DNA of 64,000 nucleotides. Origin: Nitzschia sp. DOCU1. Lineage: Eukaryota > Bacillariophyta > Bacillariophyceae > Bacillariales > Bacillariaceae. Numbering within the stretch: position 1 is the stretch's first letter; each line of letters opens with the position of its first letter. Under the pieces are notes generated by a model. It saw only the letters and a list, made by a program, of their open reading frames with translations. It searched no databases and was not told the origin of the DNA. Below are positions 21,465 to 33,300 of the stretch, one piece after another. The stretch lies in contig OX595988.1 of NCBI GenBank assembly GCA_951394045.1, forward strand, positions 1,813,352 to 1,877,351. Direction: 5' to 3'. The position numbers and the translations under genes are program-made.

Positions 21465-23309
21465 ATGACGGACATTTTGTCCAGCACTAGCTTCGCTGTG
21501 GCAGAAGCTGACGAGCGTGTTGTTGCCAAGGCGGCACTCGATGCCGCCGAGGAGCAGCTACGTTCACTTTGTGCCTCTCATGCCGGGACATTTGTTTCGG
21601 TAGAACGCAGGGGAGCCGCTGTGGAGGCGGCCTTGAAGGATTTGTTGTCCAGAGTGAAGACTGTGGAGGGTCAAGTGACCACAGCTAAGCACGCACTCGA
21701 GCAGGAAGAGGACAGTGAATCTTCTCTGGCGGCCCTGTCCGAAAAGCATCGGGTTCGCCGAAGGACACTTTTACAGCATTCGTCACTTTTGGAGCTATTG
21801 GAGTTGCCCTCGTTGATGGATGCCTGCGTCCGATCGAATCTCTACGAGGAAGCATTGAGCATTGCTGCCTTTGCCAATACCCTGGAACGACGCCATACAG
21901 AGAAGAATGAGGTGGTACTCAAGGTCATTTCTCAGGTTCGTTCGCGTCAAGGCGATCTGCGACGCCACCTTCTACACTGCCTCAAGAATCAAGTGACAAT
22001 GCCGGAATGTTTGGAAATAGTGACGGCTTTGAGACGATTGAACTCAATCGACCTAGAACGCCAGTCTGAAACAAATCTTGAGCGCGTCCACGCGGCAATG
22101 GAACTCAGCCTTCAGGTGGACTTTTTGGAAGCTCGGGATGCCTGGTTGGATCAGGCACCTGTTCCTGGCACGCTGCCGGGTCTTTCTCGAGGCGGAAGCA
22201 GCAAAATCAATCTGCATTCTTCTGAGCAGCTCTTGGATACTATTGAACGATACAGAACGAGGTATGAGATGCAAAGTTAGGTATAAATCTCGAACGATCC
22301 TGGTTGCTAATGACTTGTTTTGTACTACAGAATGTTTGAGATTGCCACGCAGTTCAACGCCATCTTTCGAGCTCAGACAAATGCCCAAAAGATATCTGTG
22401 TCCCTACTGAGTATGTGGGTTTCACGCCGTGTCCATTCCTTCTTGACCATGCTGAAGGGAGAGCTGCGCCAGATGGAGGATTCCGCCTCTCTTCGCGATG
22501 CGCTCGACGCGTGCGTTTTCTTCTCTGCTTCCATGGGTCGGTTGGGTGCCGACTTTACAGCACAACTTCCTCCTCTATTTGAAGAAAGAATGCACTCAAT
22601 TGTATTGCACTTTTGGAGGGAAGGAGCTGGTCAGCTGGCGGAAACACTGAAAATTTGCAGGGAGGCCGGGGTGGCCTCGCCTCTATCGTCATCATCAGCT
22701 GTGACTGCCACCCCAGGATCATTCGGTGGGGAAACAGCAGCGGATTCTGATAGTGGTCCAATGCCGCCACCACGCCAGCTTATGGCCTTGCCGCCGTTGG
22801 GAAGGGTAGTTAATGCGTTCTTGACAGGCCTCAACGAACTTCGCCGGTGCTTGTTGCCCGGAATTTTCTCCAAATTGCGTGCATCGATGGAAGAGATTCT
22901 TGCCGAACTCGACGGCATTCTGCAGTACAATGAACGAGCAGTCCTGACCCCCGGATTGAGAGGCGAGGCCGCGGAATTACGTGACAAAGCCAAGGAAATG
23001 CGTCAGGTAATGGCGGATATTGTGACACCTTACCTACGTGGAGCACTGGAACTGTCCCTTGGCAATGAGTCCGTGGGTAAGGAATATCACACCAAGTTAG
23101 CCGAGATATTGAATCCACCCGTAGTTGAAGAGGAACCAGAGGCGGAGGAAGCGACCGAAGCAGGAGAAACGAACAATGAAGGGGAAGAAGCACAGGATCC
23201 AGTTAATGCCACCCCGGAGCTACCGACGGCGGAAGAGGCCTGGAATGATGGATTGGGGGGCATCGACGAGCTAAAGGATGACGTTCCTGGGGCAGCCACT
23301 GCCCCGTAG
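21465..23309 (+). CDS. COG8: conserved oligomeric Golgi complex subunit 8
   Basis: Two exons, 21465-22261 and 22331-23309 (591 residues), with a 69-bp intron whose removal gives YRTRMFEIATQFNAIF, a conserved COG8 segment. The N-terminal third is coiled coil; the hallmark Dor1-like stretch reads LLELLELPSLMDACVRSNLYEEALSIAAF, followed by MPECLEIVTALRRLNS and FLEARDAWLD. COG8 belongs to the lobe B half of the COG tether, which captures retrograde vesicles that recycle glycosylation enzymes within the Golgi. The C-terminal 70 residues are an acidic, Pro/Glu-rich tail of low complexity. ATG 21465 is the first in frame. Confidence 0.92.
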
Positions 23310-23985
23310 ACACCCCCTACCCGATTGTAGATGTCCGCAAATTTTAGATTGAATGAACTCTCTCTTCCCGCTGATGTTGCTATCCTCGGTATGTAGCCGC
23401 CCTCTTTATAAGTAGTTTAGCGGTGAGATCTGGTTTCATAGTCGGATTAGTTTGTGCTTCTCTGCATTCTTTACGAATACAAACATGTGATGATAGCGGA
23501 CGACACGACAAGAAATCATGTCCTTTGTCTTTCGCTCTCGGCATCTTATGTGAAAGTTATTCTGACGAGTTAGAGACTTAGCTCGCCCTTTGTAGTCAGA
23601 ACTGGACTAGCTATATTTATATTACATTGATACTACAGGTGGTCCTACGTTCCATAGGTGAGGTGTAGAGGGACACCTAGCACCAGGCGGAAGAAGTCGG
23701 ACAAGTCAAACAGGAATGACCACTTTGACTACCTCCCGATGTATGTATTCGTTGGAATATACCCTATTCATGCCTTAAGATAGACATTGAATCACATGTA
23801 AAAGTCGCGCGCCATTTATTATCGAAAATCATGTGCCGGCGCGCGCATGGTCGTTTCGCGGGAAATTGTGCTTGGCTCCTCAAATTGCGTTGACAAGACG
23901 ACGAGAATGGTACGGCGAGAGATTGCTTTGTTGTCAAAACTCCAAGCAGAAACAAACAAGATTTTGAAATACAAGTAGGATAGAA
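23310..23985. other. intergenic region, 0.7 kb
   Basis: AT-richer spacer between COG8 and the first presenilin, both on the plus strand. No gene, repeat or clear promoter element is seen. Confidence 0.35.
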
Positions 23986-25687
23986 ATGAGTAGACGAGGC
24001 ACTCGAAGAGACGACGACGATGACTGGGATGACTACGTCCAACAGGGCGACGAACCTGTGCCATCGCAAGATTCAGAAGAGTCTGAAGATCCCAGTGTGT
24101 CGCAGGTGATGCGTCCCGGCGGAATTCAAGACATGTTCCGCGATGAAGGCGACGAAGATGAAGGCATCGATATGTCTGTCGCCGAGCTATTATACAGCAC
24201 GTCGTCATTTTACGCTATTGTGATCCCAGGTAGGTTTTTTTATTGTTTGATTTGTGTTAAAGTCAACGGGCAGCAACCTCACTTCACTTCGCTCATTAAC
24301 AGTGACGATTACAATGGTTTTATCGGCTCTGGCCGTGGTTTACATCAACAACGACCAAACTATCGAGCAAGGACAACAGCAAATGTCACAAGCTTATCAG
24401 GTGTGGAAAGTGGATGACGACGAATCGGTTTGGACCAACATCGCAAGGAGTCTGGCGAATGGATTGGTCCTTGTATCGGTGATTTGCATGATGACCTTTG
24501 TCATCGTACTGCTTTACAAATTTGAGTGCATGTGGTTTTTGATTGGGTACATGATGTTCTGTTCTTGTACGCTACTGGGATTTCTTGGTGGTCACATGTG
24601 GTGGGTAGCGATTCAAATTTACAACCTCCCTGTTGACAAGCTCAGCTATTATCTCGGACTTTGGAACTTTGCTGCAGTTGGCGTGTTGGCCGTCTTTTAT
24701 GGGAAGGGGGTGCCCAAAACTGTAACACAGGGATACCTGATTGCTACGTCAATCATTCTCGCGTGGCACCTGGACTACTTTGACGAATACAGCACGTGGG
24801 CGCTCCTTTTTATGTTGGCTCTTTATGACTTGTGTGCCGTGCTGACTCCATGTGGTCCCTTGAAGGCTCTCGTAAATCTCATGTCCAGGGACGATGCTCC
24901 TGAAATGCCGGGTCTTTTGTACGAGGCCGAACTACCGCCTGAAGCCCGTCGCCCTGGTGGACCGAGAAACAACTCACAGAGCCAGCGAAATGCAAACAAC
25001 CAGGATCAAAACTCGGGAGTGTGGGACAATCGATCTGACCAAGATGGCACCAAAACCATCATTCCCCTCGCAGTTGCACGAGTGTACAATCTTCCGGTTA
25101 TTGCATTGCCAGGTCGATCGGAACGTATCATGAAGAAGCGAGGCGGATCCTCTGGAGATGCTCCACTTTTGGAGGAGAACTACAGCGATGGTCCGCACGT
25201 ACCTGATGATCCAACTCCGGAGCAGTTACAGGCTGATGTTGAAGTTCAGCTTCCAGAGAACGGTGGGCGTATCGATAAGATTCGACGAAATGGAAAGACG
25301 ATGTTCTTGGAGAAGGACCGGTATGGCAGCCCGAAGCGTGTGCTCTGGGTCGACAGACAAGGGCGTGTCTTTGCCGAGTCAAGCGATTATGGTGACGAGG
25401 AGGACGACGACGGCGAAAAGAACACCATTCGTCTTGGACTGGGCGATTTTATCTTTTACTCTGTTTTGGTTGCCAAAGCTGCTCAATACAGCTACACGAC
25501 CTTTGCAGCATGCTGCCTGGTGATTCTTACCGGGCTTGGAGGAACCCTAGTCCTTCTTTCAGTGTATCACCATGCACTTCCAGCCCTACCGATCAGTATT
25601 GCACTTGGAATTTTCTTCTACTTTGCGACTCGGTTAGTCATTGAGCCATACATTGAGGCAGTTATGATGAAGCCTCTCTATGTGTAG
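23986..25687 (+). CDS. PSN1: presenilin (gamma-secretase catalytic subunit), copy 1
   Basis: Two exons, 23986-24229 and 24303-25687 (542 residues), with one 73-bp intron between IVIP and VTITM. The protein has an acidic cytosolic N-terminus and about nine hydrophobic segments. The aspartyl-protease signatures are complete: LALYD with Asp257 in TM6, GLGDFIFYS with Asp463 in TM7, and PALP at 508-511. Between the two catalytic helices lies a hydrophilic loop of about 200 residues, the region cleaved during presenilin maturation in animals. Presenilin works with nicastrin, APH-1 and PEN-2 to cut transmembrane stubs within the bilayer; natural substrates in algae are unknown. A second presenilin gene follows 0.6 kb downstream on the same strand. 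Confidence 0.95.
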
Positions 25688-26289
25688 GCAGGGCATCCGG
25701 ACGCGTCAAGAACCATCTTTGCTCTTACTTCAATGTCCCCACCTAACCGGATGGGACCAAGTCGCGATCAGATGGTAGAATGGCCATGTTGTACCAGTAG
25801 TAATATTAGAACACACCAATTGTATTCCACCCTTTTGGAGGTAAACTAACTCTTGAGTTCCAGTCAAGGTACACGAACTACTAGAATTTCCCGTACCAGT
25901 GGACCTCCTAATATGGTACGGTATGCACCAGATTGTGGAGATTGGCAACTATCTAGCATAGGACGAAATTGTCATGATGGCGCCCGCGGCGGCGGTTGAC
26001 GGGAACTTGACTCATTCGAACACATTTAGAGGAGCCAGCCGAGCTAACGTGCTGGCGTGCCAGCAGAGCCTGGCAGTCGTGCACGATCGGAGACAACCAC
26101 GAAAGAGCCGAGCGAGCACGTCCTCTGGCTCCGTTTTTGGTTGTCGTTACATCTTACAACATCGATCAACCCCTCCAAATTTTCTCAAACGCACACAAGA
26201 CCCTTCTTTCGGTGGAGGCATCTTGGATGGACGACCACACAGTCTCCTCACGACGACAACAATAGTTATTGAGCAACAAGGACAAAGAA
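25688..26289. other. spacer between tandem presenilin genes
   Basis: 602 bp. A 125-codon open frame from 25974 runs into the second presenilin in another frame and has no conserved content. Probably holds the 3' UTR of copy 1 and the promoter of copy 2. Confidence 0.4.
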
Positions 26290-28294
26290 ATGGAAGAACC
26301 GAGCAATCGAATCCTCGACGCTCCCGCAAACCCGAATCCCGACCCGGCTAGCAATGCGCCGAATAACAACGAAAATGACAACGACGACTCGGAAGGTCTC
26401 TTGACCGAGCTGTTATATTGCATTTCCTCGTACCATGCCATTGTTACTCCTGTCTCCATCACTATGATCCTCTCGGCTCTGGCTGTGGTGTACATCAACA
26501 CGGACGAAACACGGGCTCAAGGAGAGGCAGCCTTTTCTCAGACGTACAATGTGATTGACTTGGAAGAGGGAAATTCGACCCAGAATTTTGCCGCCAGCGT
26601 GGCAAACGTCCTCATTATCGTGTCGGTGATTTGTGCCATGACCTTTGTCATTGTGGCCCTCTACAAGTATGGGTGTATGAAAATCTTTTACGGGTACATG
26701 GTCGCTGTGACGGCAATGCTACTTGGCTATTTCACGTCGAACATGGCACTGGTGGCGATTCAGAAATATGAAATTCGAGCCGACAAAGTCTCATTTGCCT
26801 ATATAATATGGAATTACGCGGTTGTGGGGGTCATGGCAATCTTTTTCAACGCTGGTATTCCAAAATTTGTGACGCAAGGCTACCTGGTGACTTCGTCCGT
26901 GACGCTGGCTTGGCAACTTTCCTACTTTGACGATTGGACGGCGTGGACGCTGCTGGTCATGCTGGCTTTGTATGATCTTTTTGCAGTGCTCAGTCCCTGT
27001 GGGCCTCTCAAGGCGCTCACAAAACTGCTATCGAAACCAGGGGCTCGTCCATTGCCGGGACTCTTGTATGAGGCTACGTTGCCAACTGGCGTGCGTCGAC
27101 CTAATCGTGCTGCCAGTGCTACCAACAATAATGCCAGCAATGAGGATAACACTCAACAAACAAGATCGGACTCATCGAACCACCAGGATTCTACTACTGC
27201 CGCACCAGAGTCGTCGACGACGGAGCAAAGCTCGTCCGCATTCATTAATGAACGCTTACCTGACGATGAGGCATCATCCAGCATGGCATTGCAAACTCCG
27301 AATCCGCCCGAGAGTAACAATCGATCGGAGCAGCTGCTACGACATCGATCTGTCCTGGGACCATCGGTTCGTTCGACTCAGTTCTTTATTGCGCCTAACG
27401 ATGAAAATGGGCAGCAACGTGACGGCCAAACGGGCGCCTCTTCAGAGTCGGTAGAAATCTCGCTGCCGGTGCAGCAGCAGGAGCAAGAACCACTAGAGGA
27501 TCGAAAGGGGAAGATTGCTCTTGCAATTGCCAAACTTTACAAGCTTCCCGTAATTGACGAGGATGGAGTTTTGAGGCGGCGACGGTGGCGCAGTCAGCGG
27601 AATGTTCCGTATCATTCTCCTGAATACTCTTGGGAAGAGATTCGTGAAATCGAGTGGACGCCACAGCAGCTGCGAACCGAAGTGACAGTAATCTTTCCAG
27701 AACGAGGCGGGCGCATCATACCGGCAACTCGGCAAGATTCTAACGAGGGAAAGAAATACGTGGTGTATAATCGATCTAATGAACTGCTCAGGACGTTTGT
27801 TGTGAACCGACAGGGAACGGTCATGCAAGTCGTCCGACGAACAGAAACGGATGAATCAGCATCTAAGGAAAACAATACGATCAAGTTGGGACTGGTAAGA
27901 AGGCCAGCTTCATGTTGGTGCTGTACGTGCTGGGAACCACAACTGACCTTGAAGCCTCTCGTTTACAGGGCGATTTCATCTTTTACTCCGTCTTGGTCTC
28001 CAAAGCTGCGCTCTATAGTTTCCCTTGTTTTGCCTCCTGCATGCTAACGATCCTCTTTGGGCTGGGCGCTACCCTGGTCTTGCTTTCGGTACACGGAAAG
28101 GCGCTTCCAGGTACGTTGTTATTGACGAATGGGGGGGGGGGGCGTAAGGGACATCATTTTTTCTCAATGATTGCTACCAATTTTATTCAGCGCTTCCCAT
28201 TTCCATCTTTCTTGCCGTTTTGACATTTGTGATGATGCGATATTTGACAGAACCTTACTTTCAAGACATTCTGCGGTACTCACTATACGTCTAG
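26290..28294 (+). CDS. PSN2: presenilin (gamma-secretase catalytic subunit), copy 2
   Basis: Three exons, 26290-27894, 27969-28110, 28191-28294 (616 residues). Catalytic residues are Asp229 in LALYDLFAV and Asp537 in GLGDFIFYS, with PALP at 582-585, so this copy also looks active. It shares blocks such as ILSALAVVYIN, VISVICAMTFVIV and SPCGPLKALTKLL with copy 1 but has a longer hydrophilic loop (about 300 residues, rich in Asn, Ser and Gln). Intron 1 falls exactly before the second Gly of the GxGD motif, and intron 2 splits the PALP motif; copy 1 has neither, and the intron of copy 1 is absent here. Intron 2 contains a run of 12 G. Paralogous substrates or expression are possible but not visible. 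Confidence 0.93.
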
Positions 28295-28394
28295 CAATAG
28301 AAGGGAGGGAGGGGAATTCAAGCTCATAGTACGCTTTCGACTATATCTATTGTTTAGTGATGAAATTTAAAAAGCATTTATTCTCGCTCGCCAT

Positions 28395-29765
28395 TTACTG
28401 TCCGAGCTCTGCTCGACTAAATCTTGAAACAATTTCGGTCAGTCCATTGAGCATTCGTCTTATTTCGTTGTCGTAGCGATAGAGGGAGTCAAAGCGAATC
28501 AACGGCAAAATCCGTTCCTCGTTGGGAAAGTATCGGACCGGCCATAATCCACTTGTACCCTGCATGACGTGCTCATCAATTCGATCTCCGTCGAATTCCA
28601 CTGTCGCCACGATCCATCCTGAATCTAAGCTTCGGTCCTTCGACAAGGACTGCTTATCAGAAGAGTCCACATAGATCAACCCGGTCCTCGCCAAATGATC
28701 ATTGTAGCCTGGCGGCCTCCTCCTCGCCATGCACGATTCTCCTCGCAGCCATCGTGGAACCTCTTGTTTGTGCAACTTAAACGCTGCATCCACATTGGAA
28801 GAAACTGCTTCGGATTTAAACCCATTCATTCGAATAATGTTCCAAGTCTTTTCATCTGACGCTGTGAATTTGTATGCCAGTCGCATTTGGGGATTCCCGC
28901 CACTCGTCTTCTTTGCCAAATTCACAAAGGCAACTGTGTGGTGACAAATATCGTCAAATGAAAGCAACCGAAGCCAAGTATTCGCTTTTTCGAAATCCTT
29001 CAAATACAAGAAAATAGTCTGCGCCAACATATATCCCGGATGGTTGTAATCCTCTTCGTCCGCCATCTCGTCTTTTGTCCGTTGCAGGGCCACTGCAATC
29101 TGGCTGTCAATCATGTCGATATCATTCGTCAGTACACACTCACAAGCGTCACAGATGGTTGCATCGACAGGATTATGAACCGTACAGCGCTTGCACTTTT
29201 TCACCCTCTGGCCAGATGACAAGGATATGAGTTCAAAGTTGCTCGTCACGGATCCCACTAGGGACCCAGGAGCAAATTCATCGACCAAAGCCCAACTGGC
29301 GTCTTGAACATCGTCTTCTGCCATGATCGAAGCAAAATCACCAAAAAGTGAGTCCCAGTCAACCCTTTGGCCAGATGACAAGGATATGAGTTCAAAGTTG
29401 CTCGTCACGGATCCCAATAGGGACCCAGGAGCAAATTCATCGACCGAAGCCCAACTGGCGTCTTGAACATCGTTTTCTGCCATGATGGAAGCAAGATCAC
29501 CAAAAAGTGAGCCCCAGTCACTGAAAGACTTACGCTCGCGATGTAGATAATGCCACAAGATACAGCAAATGGGACTCTGCCCCCAAGCAAAGATTCGTTC
29601 GTCAGACCCGCCCGCGTTTCTACTTTTCGGTATGATGTTTAGAGAAGTTTGGGCACGTGACTGAAAATTTGACCCATTCGACCAAATTATTTCATGTGTT
29701 TTCCCTTCCAAAAAGTGTGGTTTTCGTACTTTTTCGTAAGACGAGGACCAGACCAATTCATTCAT
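28395..29765 (-). CDS. RanBP2-type zinc-finger protein with tandem 53-residue repeat, function unknown
   Basis: An open frame of 456 residues from the ATG at 29765 to a stop at 28395. Residues 83-135 and 136-188 are two near-identical 53-residue copies (DWGSLFGD... and DWDSLFGD...), directly followed by a RanBP2-type zinc finger, C-x2-C-x10-C-x2-C (Cys191, 194, 205, 208). The C-terminal 230 residues are conserved-looking (SFDDICHHTVAFVNLAKK, WNIIRMNGF, WIVATVEFDGD, ERILPLIRFDSLY) but match no family I can name with confidence; a very diverged ADP-ribosyltransferase-like fold is one weak possibility. The start is uncertain: each repeat contains an internal ATG (MAEND/MAEDD), and the original gene may have begun at the downstream one, with the duplication turning 5' leader into coding sequence. 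Confidence 0.6.
   Translation of the reverse strand: MNELVWSSSYEKVRKPHFLEGKTHEIIWSNGSNFQSRAQTSLNIIPKSRNAGGSDERIFAWGQSPICCILWHYLHRERKSFSDWGSLFGDLASIMAENDVQDASWASVDEFAPGSLLGSVTSNFELISLSSGQRVDWDSLFGDFASIMAEDDVQDASWALVDEFAPGSLVGSVTSNFELISLSSGQRVKKCKRCTVHNPVDATICDACECVLTNDIDMIDSQIAVALQRTKDEMADEEDYNHPGYMLAQTIFLYLKDFEKANTWLRLLSFDDICHHTVAFVNLAKKTSGGNPQMRLAYKFTASDEKTWNIIRMNGFKSEAVSSNVDAAFKLHKQEVPRWLRGESCMARRRPPGYNDHLARTGLIYVDSSDKQSLSKDRSLDSGWIVATVEFDGDRIDEHVMQGTSGLWPVRYFPNEERILPLIRFDSLYRYDNEIRRMLNGLTEIVSRFSRAELGQ
29211..29528 (-). repeat. tandem duplication, two 159-bp units
   Basis: Units 29211-29369 and 29370-29528 differ at only a handful of positions. The length is a multiple of three, so the reading frame of the zinc-finger gene passes through both. 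The low divergence implies a recent duplication. Confidence 0.9.
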
Positions 29766-30204
29766 TCAATTAACAGCGTGTTTTGACGTTTGGGCAAATT
29801 ATGAAACACTTTGTTTTCCGCGCTATTTAATCCATAGAGTGGCAGCAAACTTGGCACTACTCCGAGATCTAGGTCATGTATTTCATGTACTATATATACC
29901 TAAAGCAGTACCTGATGACGTAGATCTCCGTCCAGCCGCACGAACCGTTTCACCAACGTGCACAGCGTTGCAACCGCGGGAGGTGTGGTGGAAGCAAGTG
30001 ATAAAGCGTCACAAGTCCTCTCATCGGTAGAGAAGCTTTTAGCATCTCGCTGCTGTCTGCGCCGCGATAAAATCAACAACAACGAAACTACTGTAGAGGA
30101 CGACACCCGACCTCTTGTCCCGGTAGGATCCCGCCACCAGACAGCCCCCTTGCTTGCTTATCGAAATCAGCAAAAACCAATATCGACTGCGTTACTGCAA
30201 CAGC
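29766..30204. promoter_or_regulatory. divergent promoter region
   Basis: 439 bp between the zinc-finger gene (minus) and the large SPOC-domain gene (plus). A TATA-like stretch, CTATATATACC, lies at 29890-29900 and a TGACGTAG box at 29916-29923. Function is inferred from position only. Confidence 0.4.
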
Positions 30205-30309
30205 ATGGAATCCACGACAATATCTGCGAAAGAGTGGGCGGAGAGTTTAGTCGACCGTGACTGGGAAATTTACTGGAACGATGATGAAGACAAGGATGAC
30301 AAGGATACC

Positions 30310-30342
<33 letters not shown>

Positions 30343-33300
30343 TTCATGCAAGTAGACAAACCTACCGAAAACGGTGAGACCGACAAGAAAGAATCATCTG
30401 GGGAAGGGGAAGCGAGTGATGAAGGCAGTCAGGGGAGCATCATTGACGACTGGTACGCCGGTCGCATCAAGTCGGCTACAGCGCTGGAGGATGGGGCAGT
30501 GCTTGTTCGAGTTCTCTTTGTCGGTGATGAGCACATCTATGAAATGGAGTTAGGGCCTTCCAAAGTCCGGCCTAGTGCTAGAGGGTGGATCAAGCGTACC
30601 ATGGCATTGATTTCTCGCAAGGGAGACCTTCCCCCCGACACGGCGACACCAGAAGATCGTCTGCACATTCAGGCAATGCAAGAGGACGAACGAAACTCTC
30701 GCCGGTATTACGAGCCGATTTCGTTTCCAGATCGCAAGGAAAACACCCCGAGTCTGGATGTTGCTGATCTCTATGAGATCATGGAACTGAGAAACAACTT
30801 GACTTCTCAGATCTATTTGCGTTCTAAGCTTGCTACTGTTGTCAACCTCCACGGGTCCATCAAGTACATTGACGGAGAGCCAAACCCCACGGAACCTCTC
30901 ATCAATCATTTAGTTGAATGCTGCAAGGACCTAGACCAGGCTTGTGAGTGGTATTTTCGATGCTGGGAACTCCTCATGACTTGCTTCGGTCAAAGATCAG
31001 GGCAATCCTCAAATGAGAACGAGTCTCATCACGAGCGATCGATCAATTATGATAAAGTTATGGATGACTACCTTGAGTTTGGCAAGAATGTCATATTAAA
31101 CTGCTCCACTATGGATGTGGAATCTACCAGTTCCAGCAAGAGACGCCAGCTGTCGTCACCTCCAAGTCAACGTCGACCGAAGAGAAGGCGCAGGAACAAC
31201 TTCAAGTGGACCTCTGACGGGGATCATCAGCCAGTTGAGGCAGTGGCCGACGAGGGCGACTTTCGTTGCACGGCCTTTGTGGACTTTTTTGTCGAGAAGC
31301 TGAATGCTACATCTAGAGCCTGGTACTTGCCAATCTTTGGCAAGATGCTGCAAATTCTTTCACACCACATTGTGGATCCATTGGTGCACTGGAAAATGGA
31401 AGTTAACAAACTGCTTGGAAGAAAAGATGACCTCAGGGACGTACTTGGTCTGCCGGAAGAAAGCGTCAAAAGCGATGCGTCACCACAGTCCAAGGCCGCC
31501 AGTGCTGTCGCTCGCGATGATCAGGCAGGGGAGAACGACGATATGAGTGTCGACACCTCCGACTTGGTACAAGAACAAACCTTCACCTACGAAGAGATCG
31601 AGGCCTGCCTGAAGGCACAGGAAGGCAATCGTGTGCTCTCGCTTTTAGATGTCTCCGAAGACCAGCGGACTCTTGAACTGAAGCTTGGCGTCATTGAAGC
31701 TACAGCGAATCAAGCACGAACATGGCTCGGACGCCTTTTCGAAGATGCGCCAACATCCTCCCAGGATCAAGCACAAACATGGCTGGGACGCCTTTTCGAA
31801 GGTGCGCCAACATCCTCCCAGGAAGACGTCACGAATCCCAAGGATGAAATTTTGGAGGGTCTACAAGGAATTCTCAAGGACTTGAGCTCTCCAGATCACT
31901 TAGCTTCCAACGTCGATCCTATAGGGGCAAAGGGGTCGTCAGTGACAAGGGAGGCTCTGCAGGGAGCGGTTCAGTTGAGACGTTGGCTCTTGGACGTGCG
32001 TCATGCGTCAAGAGTACGGGAGCGAAAGGCATTCATCCAGAGGCTTGTTACAAGCATGGATGAGTTGCCGGATCTCTCTGAGCTTCCAAGCTATTGTGAT
32101 CTTGAAACTGCGTCAATATTTCGAGCCGAGGCCGAACAACAGGTTCGGGAAATGCATGCCAAGCTCGTATCTTTAGCCGAGATCGAGCAAACGTACGACG
32201 AAGAGTTAGCCGAGCGAGGCCAACCGGGAAATTCCCTTTGGTCGAAAGATGGTGCTAAAATGGCATTAGATAAACTAGGCAATATGCCGGTCTTGTTGCC
32301 AGCAGAGGAAATGATCGCTCTTCGACTCGATTTAATGCAATGGAGGGACGAAGCAGCCAGCACGTTGCCCAGTGGCAAGACGTCGATTGCTTTCACCCAA
32401 GTTGAGAAATTGTTTAAATCGCTTCAATCGATTCTCAAAGGGAAAACCAGGATCAGTGCAAAAGCAAGTAAGCAACCGAGACCAAATGAAAAGGTCGAGA
32501 ACCTTCTCCGGAACTTCGCCGCAAAAGACGCTGAAATGATTGACCCGTCACAGATTGCTCGGGTAACAACCCTTTATACTACTTCACTGCAATGGAAGGA
32601 ACGAGCGGAAGCCGTCATATCTGCCTTGCGGAATCACGGAAATGTGTCGGTCGGAGTGTCGGAACCACATGCAAAGCTGCCTTCCATGGTTGACATCAAA
32701 CGTGTCGGCGATTTGGTTGCTGAATACGAAAGTCTGGGGGTCGAGGTGCCGGGTTACACCTCCACGCTTCAAAAGGTTCTTGATGATGCGTCAACATGGT
32801 TTACTCTTCTCGAGAAGAAACTTGACGAGGAATCTCTGACTTGCAAAGAGTATCTTGTGGTACTTGAAGAAGCAAGCGAATCCCGGCCGAAAGGTCTGAT
32901 TATGGACCCCACGCGCCAAGTGGTTGAAACTATAGTCCAACTACTCGAGTGGCACCAGGACACGGCTTCGGCGTTGGATTCATTGTCGAGCTCGTTACGG
33001 GGTTCGGACGCTGCCTCAAGCAAGCAATCCTTTTCCGACGGGATCGTGAATAAACTGTATCCAGTGTTGGCAGAAGGTTGCGCAATAGTGGAGCGTTACT
33101 CAGAAAGAGCAGGAGGCGCCTATAAGTGCACGGTAACCTCCTCTGTTCAATTCTTGGAGAGGCGTTTCGTCATCCGTCGTAGTGCTCATGCTCCTCTGCC
33201 TGAACGAATAGAAGCACATCCGTTTGGAAAGAAATTGCTCAATCGAATCGTTGAGAAGGATTTCGATAAACGAGAAGGATTCCCCATGGCCGTGCTTCTA

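Noticed and set aside
25974..26351. 125-codon frame before presenilin copy 2
   Set aside because: Overlaps the presenilin start in a different frame and has no conserved content.
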